Source: Candidatus Gastranaerophilales bacterium
GTDB lineage: Bacteria > Cyanobacteriota > Vampirovibrionia > Gastranaerophilales > Gastranaerophilaceae
Assembly: GCA_944325735.1 (NCBI GenBank)
Contig: CALVBI010000002.1
Location: forward strand, 124,001 to 188,000
Direction of reading: 5' to 3'
DNA length: 64,000 bases
Shown: positions 49,907 to 59,414 of the stretch, in pieces
Position numbering within the stretch: the stretch's first letter is position 1
Layout of the letters: every line of letters begins with the position of its first letter
Position numbers and translations under genes: made by a program
Notes under the pieces: generated by a model
The model's database searches: none
Told to the model about the DNA's origin: nothing
Seen by the model: only the letters and a program-made list of their open reading frames with translations

Positions 49907-50329
49907 ATGTTCGGTGGTGATTTTGGTACACCTATAGTTCATCAGGATTTGATAAACAGTTCAATGGGACCTATGTATATGCCATTTGGTGGTGTTACAG
50001 GTTATGGAATTGGGACATCTCCTTATCTTGGTGGGGTGAGAATGCAAAGACAATTAGATCAAGATAAACTTGACCTTATTAATAAAAAAGAAAAAGAAGA
50101 CAAAAGTACTTTAAAGAAAGCTCTTATAACTTTGGCAGTTGTCATAGGACTTGGCTCAATTGCTCCGTTGAGAAAAAGTATAAAAAATGCTGGTGGTATT
50201 AAAGCCTATTTAAAAAATCAATGGACAGGTATTGTAAATTCAATAAAGGGAAATAAAACACCAAAAGCTCCAAATAATTTTTGGCAAAAAGTAAAAAGTT
50301 TTTTTACAAGTAAAAAAGTAAAACCTTAA
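49907..50329 (+). CDS. Small membrane-associated protein, unknown
   Basis: A 140-residue protein. The first 50 residues are Gly/Met/Tyr-rich and polar (MFGGDFGTPIVHQ…YMPFGGVTGYGIGTSPYLGG). A charged stretch (DKLDLINKKEKEDK) is followed by one hydrophobic helix (about 69-85; ALITLAVVIGLGSIAPL) and a basic C-terminal tail rich in Lys. No family is recognised. It resembles in style the other lineage-type proteins of the window (disordered N-terminus, one short hydrophobic segment, Lys-rich end). It has its own terminator. Confidence 0.6.
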   Translation: MFGGDFGTPIVHQDLINSSMGPMYMPFGGVTGYGIGTSPYLGGVRMQRQLDQDKLDLINKKEKEDKSTLKKALITLAVVIGLGSIAPLRKSIKNAGGIKAYLKNQWTGIVNSIKGNKTPKAPNNFWQKVKSFFTSKKVKP

Positions 50330-50364
50330 TTTACCCCTAAAATATACAACCCCAAAATAATCTT

Positions 50365-50393
50365 AGTGCAAGGTCTTTTATCTTGCACTTTTC
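50365..50393 (+). terminator. Terminator before yajQ
   Basis: AGTGCAAG (50365-50372) and CTTGCACT (50382-50389) form a perfect 8-base stem, followed by TTTC. Confidence 0.8.
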
Positions 50394-50445
50394 TATGTTA
50401 TATTATTAAAAAATGGGTGATTATAAAATAAAGAAAGAGGGAAAA

Positions 50446-50946
50446 ATGGCTAAAGATTGTAGTTTTGATATTGTATCAGAATTTGATAGACAAGAATTAG
50501 TTAATGCAGTAGATCAAGTAAAAAGAGATGTATCTTCAAGATTTGATTTGAAAGATTCTGGTTCTTCTGTTGAATTAGAAGCAGATAAGACTATTACAAT
50601 TACAACAAGTGATGAAATGAAGTTAAGAAATATCTATGATATTTTACAATCAAAGTTGGTAAAAAGAAATTTGAGTATAAGAATTTTAGACCCTCAACCT
50701 GTAGAAAATGCTTTAGGTGGTAAGGTAAGACAAGTATATAAATTAAGAAAAGGCTTAAATCAAGAGCTTGCTAAAAAAATAGTAGCTGATATAAAAGATT
50801 CTAAAAAGAAAGTTCAAGCCTCAATTCAAGGAGATCAGGTAAGGGTTTCTGGTAAAGATAAGGATGATTTGCAAGAGATCATCAGACTTCTTCGCTCTAA
50901 TGAAGAAAAATATGATTATCCTTTGCAATTTACAAATTATAGATAA
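50446..50946 (+). CDS. YajQ family cyclic-di-GMP/nucleotide-binding protein
   Basis: A 166-residue protein of the YajQ family (two RRM-like ferredoxin folds), members of which bind cyclic di-GMP, ATP/GTP or tRNA. Start ATG 50446 (MAKDCSFDIVSEFD) is chosen for the GAGGGA five bases upstream and the family N-terminus; an earlier ATG at 50413 adds 11 basic residues. Key blocks are SFDIVSEFDRQELVNAVDQ, RFDLKDSGSSVEL, GGKVRQVYKLRKGLNQELAKKI and VRVSGKDKDDLQEIIRLLR. Confidence 0.95.
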   Translation: MAKDCSFDIVSEFDRQELVNAVDQVKRDVSSRFDLKDSGSSVELEADKTITITTSDEMKLRNIYDILQSKLVKRNLSIRILDPQPVENALGGKVRQVYKLRKGLNQELAKKIVADIKDSKKKVQASIQGDQVRVSGKDKDDLQEIIRLLRSNEEKYDYPLQFTNYR

Positions 50947-50961
50947 TTTTTATAAAAGAAA

Positions 50962-51050
50962 TCTCCCGCAGATTTGCGGGAGAAGGAATGAAAGTTAAGC
51001 GTGCCGCTTAACCCAACACAATCAATATTTGTGTGAATTTCACGGTAGCT
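50962..51050. other. Cluster of hairpins in the 3' region of the S74-type pilin gene
   Basis: Hairpins in a row: TCTCCCGCAGATTTGCGGGAGA (50962-50983), GTTAAGCG/CGCTTAAC with 3-base loop (50994-51012) and CACAA/TTGTG (51017-51033), plus the palindrome GTGAAATTCAC on the minus strand. On the minus strand the first one is followed by TTTCTTTT and would act as the terminator of the gene ending at 51076, leaving the others as a structured 3' UTR. Confidence 0.5.
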
Positions 51051-51075
51051 TATCTTTTTTTTTCTGCATGAAATT

Positions 51076-53277
51076 TTATTTAATTTTAGCTTCTAATTGT
51101 TTTAATCGTTTATCTTGTTGTTTTAATTGTTTTTCTAAATCATTAATACGTTTTTCTTGAGCTTGATATTTCAAATCAAGTTCTTTTATCGCATTAATCA
51201 TTGCATAAAACATATCTTCCATTCGAATTGTTAAAAATCCTTCTGCTCCTTTTCTTACAGCATCTGGAAAAACTTTTTGTAAATCTTGAGCAATTACGCC
51301 AACGTGGGGTGTTTTCTTTTCATCTTTTTTGAAAGTAAAATTAAATACTTTTAATTGACGTATTTTGTCTAAACCTGATGTAAACTCTTTTCCTACATAT
51401 TTCAATCGACGATCTGAAAAAGTAGAATAAAAATTTTGAGCTGCAGAACCTTCTAAAACTCCTGGTTCATATAGCGCAAAATTATCATCATCACCATTCC
51501 AGTCTTCACTTCTTGCAAAAGCAATTTTTGATTTACCTGACTGATTACGAGAATCGCCTTTATGCATTGTACGAACAGCAACATAACTTACATTACCTGT
51601 ACCTAACAATACATTTCCTTGAACGACTAAATTACCAGGAATATAAACTGTATCAGATGAGCTACCAATATAAAGCATATTATTTCTAGAATAATCTTTA
51701 CTCCGAGTCGGCCCAGCATATTTACCAATACAAGTTACAGAGTCTCCTGTAACATTTTTACAAGCTTGATATCCGATTGCAGTAACATATGTTCCTGAAT
51801 CTCCACTACCTGAATTAGAACCAATCGATATCCCATGATCAGTTCCTACAACTGCACCTTGACCTATAGCAACACTATAATCTCCATATGTACTTGAATT
51901 TGTTGAACCTGATCTTGCACCATTACCTATTGCTATCCCTCCAAAACGCATTACATATGCATTTTTCCCTATTGCTACACCATTATATGAATCATTTTTA
52001 GCATCCGTACCAATAGATATAGAATCATCATCTGAAGATGTTGCACGCAATCCTATTGCTATAGTATTAGTATCATTTGCTAAAGAAGTATCTCCTAGAG
52101 CAGTTGACGATACGCCTAATGCTCTTGCGCCATCTCCTATTGCTACGGCATAATTTTGTGTTGCTTTGGTAGGTCCTAAAGAACTAGTATTACTTCCTAT
52201 GGCAATTGAGCTGTTACCACTTGCTTCTGTTGATAAACCAATAGCAATAGCTTCTCCATTACTTGCTGTTGCAGAATGACCTATTGCTATTGTATCTGTA
52301 TTTGAAGCTGTTGGAGAGTAACCTATAGCAATAGCTGATGCTCCACTCGCATAAGCAGTATTTCCAACTGCTGTTGAATTACTAAATGCTGTAATAGTGT
52401 TACTTCGATAATTTGCATCAGGCCCTACTGCAGTATTACCACTACCAGATCCATACCACATTGCATTTACACCTACTGCAACGTTTTTATCCCCAGTACT
52501 TTGAGCCATTGCATCGCCACCGATAATTGTGTTACTACCGCCTGTTCCATTTTTATATGCATTAACACCTACTGCAACGTTCCAACTGCTATTTGCAGAG
52601 TTTAATGAAAAGTTTCCTACTGCAACGTTTTTGGATCCTTCTATGTTAGATTTTAAACAATCATCTCCTAATGCTGTATTATATTCACCAGTTGTATTCT
52701 TATCAAGAGAAGTTCCTATAGCTGTATTACTACCACCACTAGTATTTTGAGCTAAAGCACCATCTCCTATTGCAATATTACTGCCACCGGTTGTTAATTC
52801 TGTTAAATTCCCGTCACCTATAGATATATTATGAGCACCACTTGTTAATTTATCCATAGTGCTGTTGCCTAAAATTACATTATTATTTGTATCTAAATAT
52901 AAGCGACCAGCTGTTGTATTATTTCGTTTGAATGATATTTGAGGTTTTAATGTGTCACTTGAATTTATTATTAATTTTGCAGCATCGTCAGTTTCCAATC
53001 TATTTGGTTGTCCAATCATTGCTATCTGGCTATCTCCAGGTCCAAAATATGCATCTGACAAATTATCTGGAGAATAACGCCAAGGTGATGAATTATCACT
53101 TTTAGCACCTCTTGTGGTCATTACTGGTGCCATCGCTGCCAAAATAATACTCATTATGAGCATTACTACCATCATTTCAGCTAATGTAAATGCGGTAAAC
53201 TTTTTATTCCTATCATTTACAATTCCATGTCTAATTTTTGGTTCTTTCGAACCGTATTTGCATACTGAAATTTTCAT
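51076..53277 (-). CDS. Prepilin-anchored protein with YadA-like head repeats and S74 chaperone domain
   Basis: A 733-residue composite. Residues 25-50 are a type IV prepilin signal (KKFTAFTLAEMMVVMLIMSII) with the Glu typical of position 5. Residues about 130-540 consist of degenerate 14-16-residue repeats with the pattern NxAIGxxAx (SNIAIGDGALAQN, YNTALGDDCL, NVAVGVNAY, TIAIGHSATA), as in the left-handed beta-roll heads of YadA-type trimeric adhesins. Residues about 610-700 are a Peptidase_S74 intramolecular chaperone: FSDRRLK (Ser 621, Lys 626 as the self-cleavage pair), LKVFNFTFK, HVGVIAQDLQKVFPDAV. A final coiled coil (KRINDLEKQLKQQDKRLKQLE) would trimerise. Ribosome binding site GAGGAG. 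Confidence 0.85.
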   Translation of the reverse strand: MKISVCKYGSKEPKIRHGIVNDRNKKFTAFTLAEMMVVMLIMSIILAAMAPVMTTRGAKSDNSSPWRYSPDNLSDAYFGPGDSQIAMIGQPNRLETDDAAKLIINSSDTLKPQISFKRNNTTAGRLYLDTNNNVILGNSTMDKLTSGAHNISIGDGNLTELTTGGSNIAIGDGALAQNTSGGSNTAIGTSLDKNTTGEYNTALGDDCLKSNIEGSKNVAVGNFSLNSANSSWNVAVGVNAYKNGTGGSNTIIGGDAMAQSTGDKNVAVGVNAMWYGSGSGNTAVGPDANYRSNTITAFSNSTAVGNTAYASGASAIAIGYSPTASNTDTIAIGHSATASNGEAIAIGLSTEASGNSSIAIGSNTSSLGPTKATQNYAVAIGDGARALGVSSTALGDTSLANDTNTIAIGLRATSSDDDSISIGTDAKNDSYNGVAIGKNAYVMRFGGIAIGNGARSGSTNSSTYGDYSVAIGQGAVVGTDHGISIGSNSGSGDSGTYVTAIGYQACKNVTGDSVTCIGKYAGPTRSKDYSRNNMLYIGSSSDTVYIPGNLVVQGNVLLGTGNVSYVAVRTMHKGDSRNQSGKSKIAFARSEDWNGDDDNFALYEPGVLEGSAAQNFYSTFSDRRLKYVGKEFTSGLDKIRQLKVFNFTFKKDEKKTPHVGVIAQDLQKVFPDAVRKGAEGFLTIRMEDMFYAMINAIKELDLKYQAQEKRINDLEKQLKQQDKRLKQLEAKIK

Positions 53278-53435
53278 ACTTTCACTCCTCGTTTTTTATT
53301 ATTATAACTTATTTCTTTTGCATTTTCAAGATATTAAGTTAACAAATATATTATTTGTTTTTTAGAAAAGATATAAAAAATAAGCTTTAGATGTTTATCC
53401 AAAGCTTGTTTTTTATATAATGTTTATATTATTAT

Positions 53436-53789
53436 TTATTCGTTTATTATTTTATTGTTATCGTCAACAATAATAATAGTCGGTTTGTAATTTTCCATTT
53501 CTTCAGGATTGTATAGCCCATAAGCAATAATTATAACTTTATCACCTGGTTGAACTTTTCTTGCTGCTGCTCCATTCAAGCAAATCATACCAGAATCAGC
53601 TTTTCCTTTAATTACATATGTATGAAATCTTTCTCCATTATTAATATCTAAAATATCAACTTTTTGCCATTCTTTTATTTTAGATTCTTTCATCAAGGTT
53701 TCATCAATTGTAATAGAGCCTACATAATTTAAATTTGCATCAGTTACGGTTGCTCTGTGTATTTTTGAACTAATAAATTCTTGTAGCAT
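53436..53789 (-). CDS. panD: Aspartate 1-decarboxylase
   Basis: A pyruvoyl enzyme that makes beta-alanine from aspartate for pantothenate and CoA. The 117-residue proenzyme cleaves itself between Gly and Ser of YVGSITID (Ser 25). Other conserved parts are [45 protein letters not shown] and YG. It lies apart from other pantothenate genes (coaX is at 29.5 kb). AAAAGGACAAG precedes the ATG. It is between two terminator-bearing units. Confidence 0.96.
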   Translation of the reverse strand: MLQEFISSKIHRATVTDANLNYVGSITIDETLMKESKIKEWQKVDILDINNGERFHTYVIKGKADSGMICLNGAAARKVQPGDKVIIIAYGLYNPEEMENYKPTIIIVDDNNKIINE

Positions 53790-53889
53790 ATTCTTGTCCT
53801 TTTTATTTTTATAAAATTTTTGGGGGTGGTTAAAATTTTTATACCTTGCCCGAATATTCTAACTCAAACAATAAAAAAAATCAAAAAAA

Positions 53890-53924
53890 GAAGATGTAAC
53901 TATTACAAAAATAGTTACATCTTT
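53890..53924 (-). terminator. Terminator of the GH13 operon
   Basis: AAAGATGTAACTAT and ATAGTTACATCTTT form a perfect 14-base stem; on the minus strand it is followed by T-rich sequence. It lies 28 bases past the stop of the GH13 gene. Confidence 0.9.
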
Positions 53925-53952
53925 GTTTTGTTTATTTAATGTGCCTTCTTAT

Positions 53953-55686
53953 TTATAAATTTTGTTTGTATATTTTGTCACAGAAATTTTCAATATTAGG
54001 AGTATCAATTTCAAAGACGTGAACTCTTGCTGGTCCTAAATCTACACATAATTCATTTTCTTTTGCTTGTAGAACACTTTCTTTTCCATAAGATGGTAAA
54101 AGATTATTTAATTCTTGATCAGCTTTTAGAGTTGGAACTTTTATTTTACAAGCAACAGCTCTGTTGACATTTTTGTTTGCAACTACTAATAAAGTCTTTC
54201 CGTTGAAATGTCTTGCATAGGCAATTATGTTATCATTTTTATCATTTTCTTTATCTAGTTGAATGAATGTTCCTTTAGAAATTACGTCAATGTATTTGTC
54301 GCGCATATCAAATGCACTTGTCATAAATTTGCCTATTTCTGGTTGAGTGCCACCTGGTTTTCTTGATAAGTTAAATATATCAAGTCTGCCTCTATGTACA
54401 GTCATTTCATGGTTATCTGTTTGAGTTACAGGATTATATTTATCTTCAAAAGCATATAAATAATCATCACCTGTTTGATAACCGTCAACTATATATGGGT
54501 TTAGCATTGGTAATGTTGCTTGTATACCCATAGTCAAATTACAATAATCAGCTCCACCATGGAACATTGGAGATATATCATCATGTGTAGCAAATGAACC
54601 GATTAATGACTTACCTTTTGGTAGTCTATATGACATATCTAGTTGTTCTTTTACATAATCCATAAATGTTGATGCGTTTGTCCATTCATGGAATATGTGG
54701 TATTGCCCGTATATTGCGTCAAATCCTGCTCTTAAAGAGTCTTCCGGTCTGTCGTGAGGCATATTTGCTTGAGGAGAAGCATCTTCATAAGTATATGTTT
54801 CTGCAAGCCAAGCAAATTCAGGATCTCTCATGTGAGAATAAGGAATGATAATATCCCAAAATTCTGCTGGTTTTGTTCTTGCAACATCGGCTCTTATTCC
54901 GTCAATGCCTAAATCTATACACATATCTACGAATTTTTTATGATATTCTAAAAGTTTAGGATTTAATGTTCTTTTGCCTTCATCTTCCCAAGGTTGTAAC
55001 ATTCTGATATCATTCCAGCCTTGAGGAGTTTTAGCAAGTCCGTCTTTTTCCACTGCCATTAATTCAGGCATATTCAAAAACATTTCGTAAGAAGCACAAC
55101 TTGGCAAATCAAGCATTACTCTAATACCACGTTTATGACATTCATCTATGAAGGCTTTGAATTGTTCTTTATCACTTCTTGGATCATTTTTATCAATTAA
55201 CATTGGGTCAATTTCAAGCATATCTTTTGGAGCATATACAGAACCTGCTGTACCCATAGCTTTTATTTTTCCAGGTGTACTTATAGGAAGTACGTGAAAC
55301 GTATTAAATCCAGCAGCTTTTACTTCATCAAGTCTTTCTATAGCATTAAGGAATGTTCCATGTTGCTCATTCCCATCAATGTAGTCGTTGCCGTTTAAAT
55401 CTTTTGCGTTAAAAGTTCTAGGCACAATTGCAAGGATTTTGGCTTGGTTATTTTTAAATAATGTTCTTAAATCATTATGATAATTTATGATTTTTGGAGT
55501 TGTTTCAACTTTTTTTACTGCAGGTGTATTTATTAAAGCCATATTATTAAGGTATGCATTTAATAGGCCTGATTTTACTTCTTGTTTTTCTATAGGAGAA
55601 GTTACTCCTGAGGATTGGGAAGTAGTGTTTTCAGTTTTATTTAGGTTATGTAATTTTAATGTTAATAAGTTTGTTGAATTTATCAT
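53953..55686 (-). CDS. GH13 (alpha-amylase family) enzyme, divergent
   Basis: A 577-residue protein with a GH13 TIM barrel (about 80-470). Catalytic positions are visible: nucleophile Asp 267 in GIRADVART, acid/base Glu 296 in AWLAETYTY, and Asp 369 in FATHDDIS. Conserved region I is unusual: MLDLPSCAS (191-199) replaces the common DxVxNH. Residues 96-107 (DLNGNDYIDGNE) match an EF-hand-like calcium loop, except Asp at position 6. A C-terminal beta domain follows. There is no signal peptide; the first 60 residues are a polar tail. It lies 2 bases after the 862-residue membrane-protein gene, in one operon. Substrate unknown, presumably alpha-glucan. Confidence 0.85.
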   Translation of the reverse strand: MINSTNLLTLKLHNLNKTENTTSQSSGVTSPIEKQEVKSGLLNAYLNNMALINTPAVKKVETTPKIINYHNDLRTLFKNNQAKILAIVPRTFNAKDLNGNDYIDGNEQHGTFLNAIERLDEVKAAGFNTFHVLPISTPGKIKAMGTAGSVYAPKDMLEIDPMLIDKNDPRSDKEQFKAFIDECHKRGIRVMLDLPSCASYEMFLNMPELMAVEKDGLAKTPQGWNDIRMLQPWEDEGKRTLNPKLLEYHKKFVDMCIDLGIDGIRADVARTKPAEFWDIIIPYSHMRDPEFAWLAETYTYEDASPQANMPHDRPEDSLRAGFDAIYGQYHIFHEWTNASTFMDYVKEQLDMSYRLPKGKSLIGSFATHDDISPMFHGGADYCNLTMGIQATLPMLNPYIVDGYQTGDDYLYAFEDKYNPVTQTDNHEMTVHRGRLDIFNLSRKPGGTQPEIGKFMTSAFDMRDKYIDVISKGTFIQLDKENDKNDNIIAYARHFNGKTLLVVANKNVNRAVACKIKVPTLKADQELNNLLPSYGKESVLQAKENELCVDLGPARVHVFEIDTPNIENFCDKIYKQNL

Positions 55687-55688
55687 TG

Positions 55689-58277
55689 TTAATTACCCTT
55701 TTTTTCAGGAGATTTTGTTTTTCCAAAGAAGAATTGTGCTAGAACTGTTACACCTAAAGTTACTGCACCTATTGTACCGAACATTTTCAGCCATTTATTT
55801 GTATTATATGCTTGTTGTCCGGCTTTATAGAATAATTCATCTGTTGCAATACCTGTTAATAAGAATTTAAGTTCTGATCCTGCATTGCTTTCAGGTCTTA
55901 TTCTATGGCGAGGTTTTGCGAAGTTCTTTTCTCCGCCAATTTTATCTAAAATTAAATTTCTGTAATTTATTAATTCTTCTTTAATTAAATGTTTATCTGT
56001 AATAGCTTCAGTTTCTTTATCCAAAGATGTTTCGTAAAGCAATTTCATAATGTCTTGATAGAAGTATTTATCATTTGGAATATCTACTAATTCTTGTGAT
56101 TTGCCAAAATATTTATTAATAACTTTTCCATCCTTTATTTCTAATGGGCTATTGTCAGGAGAAGGATGAGGATTTCTTTTCATATAGAATTTATTTGCGA
56201 AATCAGAAGAATGACCATTAATTGTAAATTGTTTTATAAATTCAATAATTTCTTCTTTTTCTTCTCTTGAATAATTTTTTAAAGCTTCTAATTCGTTAGC
56301 ATTTTTGGCAATTTGTCTATAATAGAATATTGTATTGTATAATCTTAAGAATGAACTTTTTATACCTAATAATCTTTCAGATACATATGATTTTTGAATA
56401 TTTTTTAGAGTTCCTACATTATCGTTTCCATTAATTCCAACAATAGATTTTGATGTTTTGTGGAAACCTAATTCATTAATAGAATCTGCAAATTCATTGA
56501 ATATAGTATCAACTTGATTTTCGTAATTTGATCTTAATGCTAGTTTTTGTGTATCATTTAAGTTTTCTGTATTTTTCAGAATAGGAACAGAAATATCACT
56601 TGGTTTTATTAAAGTATCAAGTTCTGCAATTTTTCCAGCTAAAGAATCCATTAATGTATTGTAAGAAGTGTCATTAGAAACAATTTTTTCAATTTTATCT
56701 CTTACTAAATTACCCATTATATTTCTGTCAAAACCACATTTATCTAATTCTTTTTGAGAAATGCCAAATAGTTTTAATAATGATTTTGAAGTATTATTCC
56801 AATAATTAGCTACAACCGTTTCTGGAGCTGAACCAACTTTAATTAATGCGTATTTATCTAGTACTGATTTTTTAGCTCTGAAATTATCTATTACAGACGC
56901 TGCTTTTCTAAGTTTTTCAATTGTTGTTGAATTTAGTATACTGCCTGTATATTGGTTTAATGCTATTTTTATTGGATGTTTATCTTCTGTATTACTAGCT
57001 ATTAGCTTTTTAATATATGTTAAATCTAATTTTTTGTCTTCTGGAACATTATTATTATAATTATTAACGTTTGTTTGTATTGCTATTAGAATTTTATCTG
57101 TAATATTTTTAAATTCTGATTTTTCAATATTTCTGTTTAAGTAATTATTATCTTTAAATATTTTAAATAAAGAATCATAATCTGGAAGAATTTGTTTTAG
57201 AGCTTCTTTATCAAAATTTTTATTTTCAAATTTTTTATTAATATTTGTATTAATAGTTTTTACTGTATTGTCATTGATGAGGAATGTGTCATTTAACATA
57301 ATTCCTTTTAAATCTTTTTCAATACTATCTGATGTAACTAAGTCCATACCATCAGTAAATGTATTTAAGATTAATGTTTCTAATTCATTATCAATTGGTT
57401 TGTCTTTATATAGAGATATTATTTTTTCTAAATGATTTTTAACTGCATTATCTTGATATTTATTAGAATATTTGTCGATATTGTTTAAAAGTTTGTCAGC
57501 TTTTTTATTTTGTAATTTATCTAAATATTTTGCAAGATAAGGTTCAGTTTGATTACAAATTAAAGCACTCATAACAGGAGTTGCAAAACCAGCTGATAGC
57601 ATCCATAGTGTATTATTTTGGATTGCAATTTTTCTCATTTTTTCTTGGATTGCATCTCGTCTATTTGGAATGTTTTTATCAACACCTAATCTATTACCTA
57701 TTTTTTGAATTTCTTCATCGGAATATAAATCCCAAGGAATAAATTGAGGGTCTTGATAGAATGGTTTTTTCCTGCCAAAACTATCTTCATATTCTTTTTG
57801 AACATTAACACCGTGGATTAAATATGCAGGTAATTGAATTGCGATTTTAGGCCATATAGCCATTGATGCTAAAAATGAACCTAATCCTACAAATTCCATT
57901 CCTTTAGTCATAGGAGTTTGTTTTCTTGTGAATAAGTAGCCAGCTATTGCAAGTCCACCAAGTTTCAATCCAATATCATTAATTTTCCCTAGTTCGTGGT
58001 CGTTTGCTTCCCCTTTAATTGCATGTTTTAGAGCTTTAGCATCATAGATGCCATCTTTTACCATCAAAGCAGGGGCATTAAATATATTTCCGCTGACTAA
58101 TCTGCCTTTTCCTTTTAAAGGTTTTATGAAAGTTCTGTTATCCAATTCATGTTGGATATCAAAATTAGGCATTGGTTTTTTAGGCGAATTTACAATCGTA
58201 GTTTGTTCTTTTTTTTGAGCTTTATATCCACCTAATGGTTTGCTTGCTATGTAATTTTGAATTAAATTTGTTGTCAT
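55689..58277 (-). CDS. Large lineage-type membrane protein, partner of the GH13 enzyme
   Basis: An 862-residue protein of unknown family. Hydrophobic segments are at about 103-118, 128-152 (FVGLGSFLASMAIWPKIAI) and 224-242 (WMLSAGFATPVMSALI), and one at the C-terminus (about 832-852; GTIGAVTLGVTVLAQFFF). Between 250 and 820 lies a long, Lys/Asn-rich helical region. The stretch PWDLYSDEEIQKIGNRLGVDKN (181-202) matches WDLLYGDE…IAKRLGMGKN of the 345-residue protein upstream. The N-terminal tail contains PNFD. The gene lies between that protein and the GH13 enzyme with spacings of 1-2 bases, which suggests a stoichiometric complex. Confidence 0.7.
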   Translation of the reverse strand: MTTNLIQNYIASKPLGGYKAQKKEQTTIVNSPKKPMPNFDIQHELDNRTFIKPLKGKGRLVSGNIFNAPALMVKDGIYDAKALKHAIKGEANDHELGKINDIGLKLGGLAIAGYLFTRKQTPMTKGMEFVGLGSFLASMAIWPKIAIQLPAYLIHGVNVQKEYEDSFGRKKPFYQDPQFIPWDLYSDEEIQKIGNRLGVDKNIPNRRDAIQEKMRKIAIQNNTLWMLSAGFATPVMSALICNQTEPYLAKYLDKLQNKKADKLLNNIDKYSNKYQDNAVKNHLEKIISLYKDKPIDNELETLILNTFTDGMDLVTSDSIEKDLKGIMLNDTFLINDNTVKTINTNINKKFENKNFDKEALKQILPDYDSLFKIFKDNNYLNRNIEKSEFKNITDKILIAIQTNVNNYNNNVPEDKKLDLTYIKKLIASNTEDKHPIKIALNQYTGSILNSTTIEKLRKAASVIDNFRAKKSVLDKYALIKVGSAPETVVANYWNNTSKSLLKLFGISQKELDKCGFDRNIMGNLVRDKIEKIVSNDTSYNTLMDSLAGKIAELDTLIKPSDISVPILKNTENLNDTQKLALRSNYENQVDTIFNEFADSINELGFHKTSKSIVGINGNDNVGTLKNIQKSYVSERLLGIKSSFLRLYNTIFYYRQIAKNANELEALKNYSREEKEEIIEFIKQFTINGHSSDFANKFYMKRNPHPSPDNSPLEIKDGKVINKYFGKSQELVDIPNDKYFYQDIMKLLYETSLDKETEAITDKHLIKEELINYRNLILDKIGGEKNFAKPRHRIRPESNAGSELKFLLTGIATDELFYKAGQQAYNTNKWLKMFGTIGAVTLGVTVLAQFFFGKTKSPEKKGN

Positions 58278-58278
58278 A

Positions 58279-59316
58279 TTAGTTTACCACGTACCTATCG
58301 TCTTTTTTGATTACATCAGCAGCATCTACTTTTGATGGTTTTTGTGAACTGGACATTGCATTTATTACTCCAAGTACAGATGAAAGTAATGCTGTGCCTA
58401 TTAAAATTTTGCCGGCATGTTTATTTATGCCTGTTCCTTCTCCTTTAAATAAAGCTTTTGCACTTTTTACAAAATTTCTTCCAAATGATTTCATTGAATT
58501 TGTAAATTCTTTGCCTTTCCAGAATTTAAAGGTCATTACATTGAAGAAGTTTTCCCAAGGTTGTTGGAACGCAAGAGCAACACCGGTTGCTGCCCATAAA
58601 TATGATGATATATTTTTTGCCAAATTTGATTTGATAATAATTTCTTTGATTCTGGATTTGACTTCTTGGTCAGAGTCATTTAGATTTTTACCCATTCCTA
58701 ATCTTTTGGCAATTCTGTCATATCTGTAATTCCTTTTTTCTCCTTTTGCTTCATCCCCATATAATAAATCCCAGCGAGGAAATTCCACACTTTCAAAGAC
58801 TTTATGATATTCAATACTAGTAATATCAGTATCATTTATATCATCAGGAAGTTCATAGATTACTTTTGCATAAGGTCTTTCAGTATCAATACCTGTCATC
58901 ATTTTAATAGGTTTGCTAATAAATGATTTTGAGATATTTTTAGCTATTCCGTAAAATAATACCCCAAGAGCCATTTTTTTACCTAATGCTGAAGCTTTTG
59001 TTTTTGCAAATGGTGCAAAATATTTATTTGCTGCATTAAATACACCCATTAACATCCCGCTACCAATAAGATAAGGAACTGTGCCCATTGTTAAAAATTC
59101 ATAAAAGTTGGCATTTTTACTACCTTTTAATCCTTTTGCAGGATATACAGTCATGGCATTTGTCAGTTTATCAATACCTATACGTGTACGTGTGGCAAAA
59201 TTATTTTTTAAAAGAGTGTCATGATCATAATCAATAGCTTTTTTATTTTCTTCTTTGCCTTTATCTGCAGAAAAGTTTATTTTGTTGTTGTTATTATTAA
59301 TAATAGGTAAAATCAT
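58279..59316 (-). CDS. Lineage-type membrane protein, first gene of the GH13 operon
   Basis: A 345-residue protein of unknown family. The tail MILPIINNNNNKINFSADKGK resembles those of the proteins at 21498 and 22319 (Asn-rich, then F-[KTS]-[AG]). Hydrophobic segments are at about 75-95 (GTVPYLIGSGMLMGVF), 113-127, 238-255 (YLWAATGVALAF) and 305-322 (GKILIGTALLSSVLGVI). Residues 182-211 (WDLLYGDE … RLGMGKN) followed by a K-rich helix and WAATGVALAFQQP align with the 862-residue partner, so the two share a domain. One base separates it from the next gene. Confidence 0.7.
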   Translation of the reverse strand: MILPIINNNNNKINFSADKGKEENKKAIDYDHDTLLKNNFATRTRIGIDKLTNAMTVYPAKGLKGSKNANFYEFLTMGTVPYLIGSGMLMGVFNAANKYFAPFAKTKASALGKKMALGVLFYGIAKNISKSFISKPIKMMTGIDTERPYAKVIYELPDDINDTDITSIEYHKVFESVEFPRWDLLYGDEAKGEKRNYRYDRIAKRLGMGKNLNDSDQEVKSRIKEIIIKSNLAKNISSYLWAATGVALAFQQPWENFFNVMTFKFWKGKEFTNSMKSFGRNFVKSAKALFKGEGTGINKHAGKILIGTALLSSVLGVINAMSSSQKPSKVDAADVIKKDDRYVVN

Positions 59317-59414
59317 CTTTACTCCACACTCATCGATGTATTAATATAAGATCTGTGAATATTATTTTTTGATAGTGTTTTTTAATCAATTTTACATTTT
59401 TTAACAATATATTT

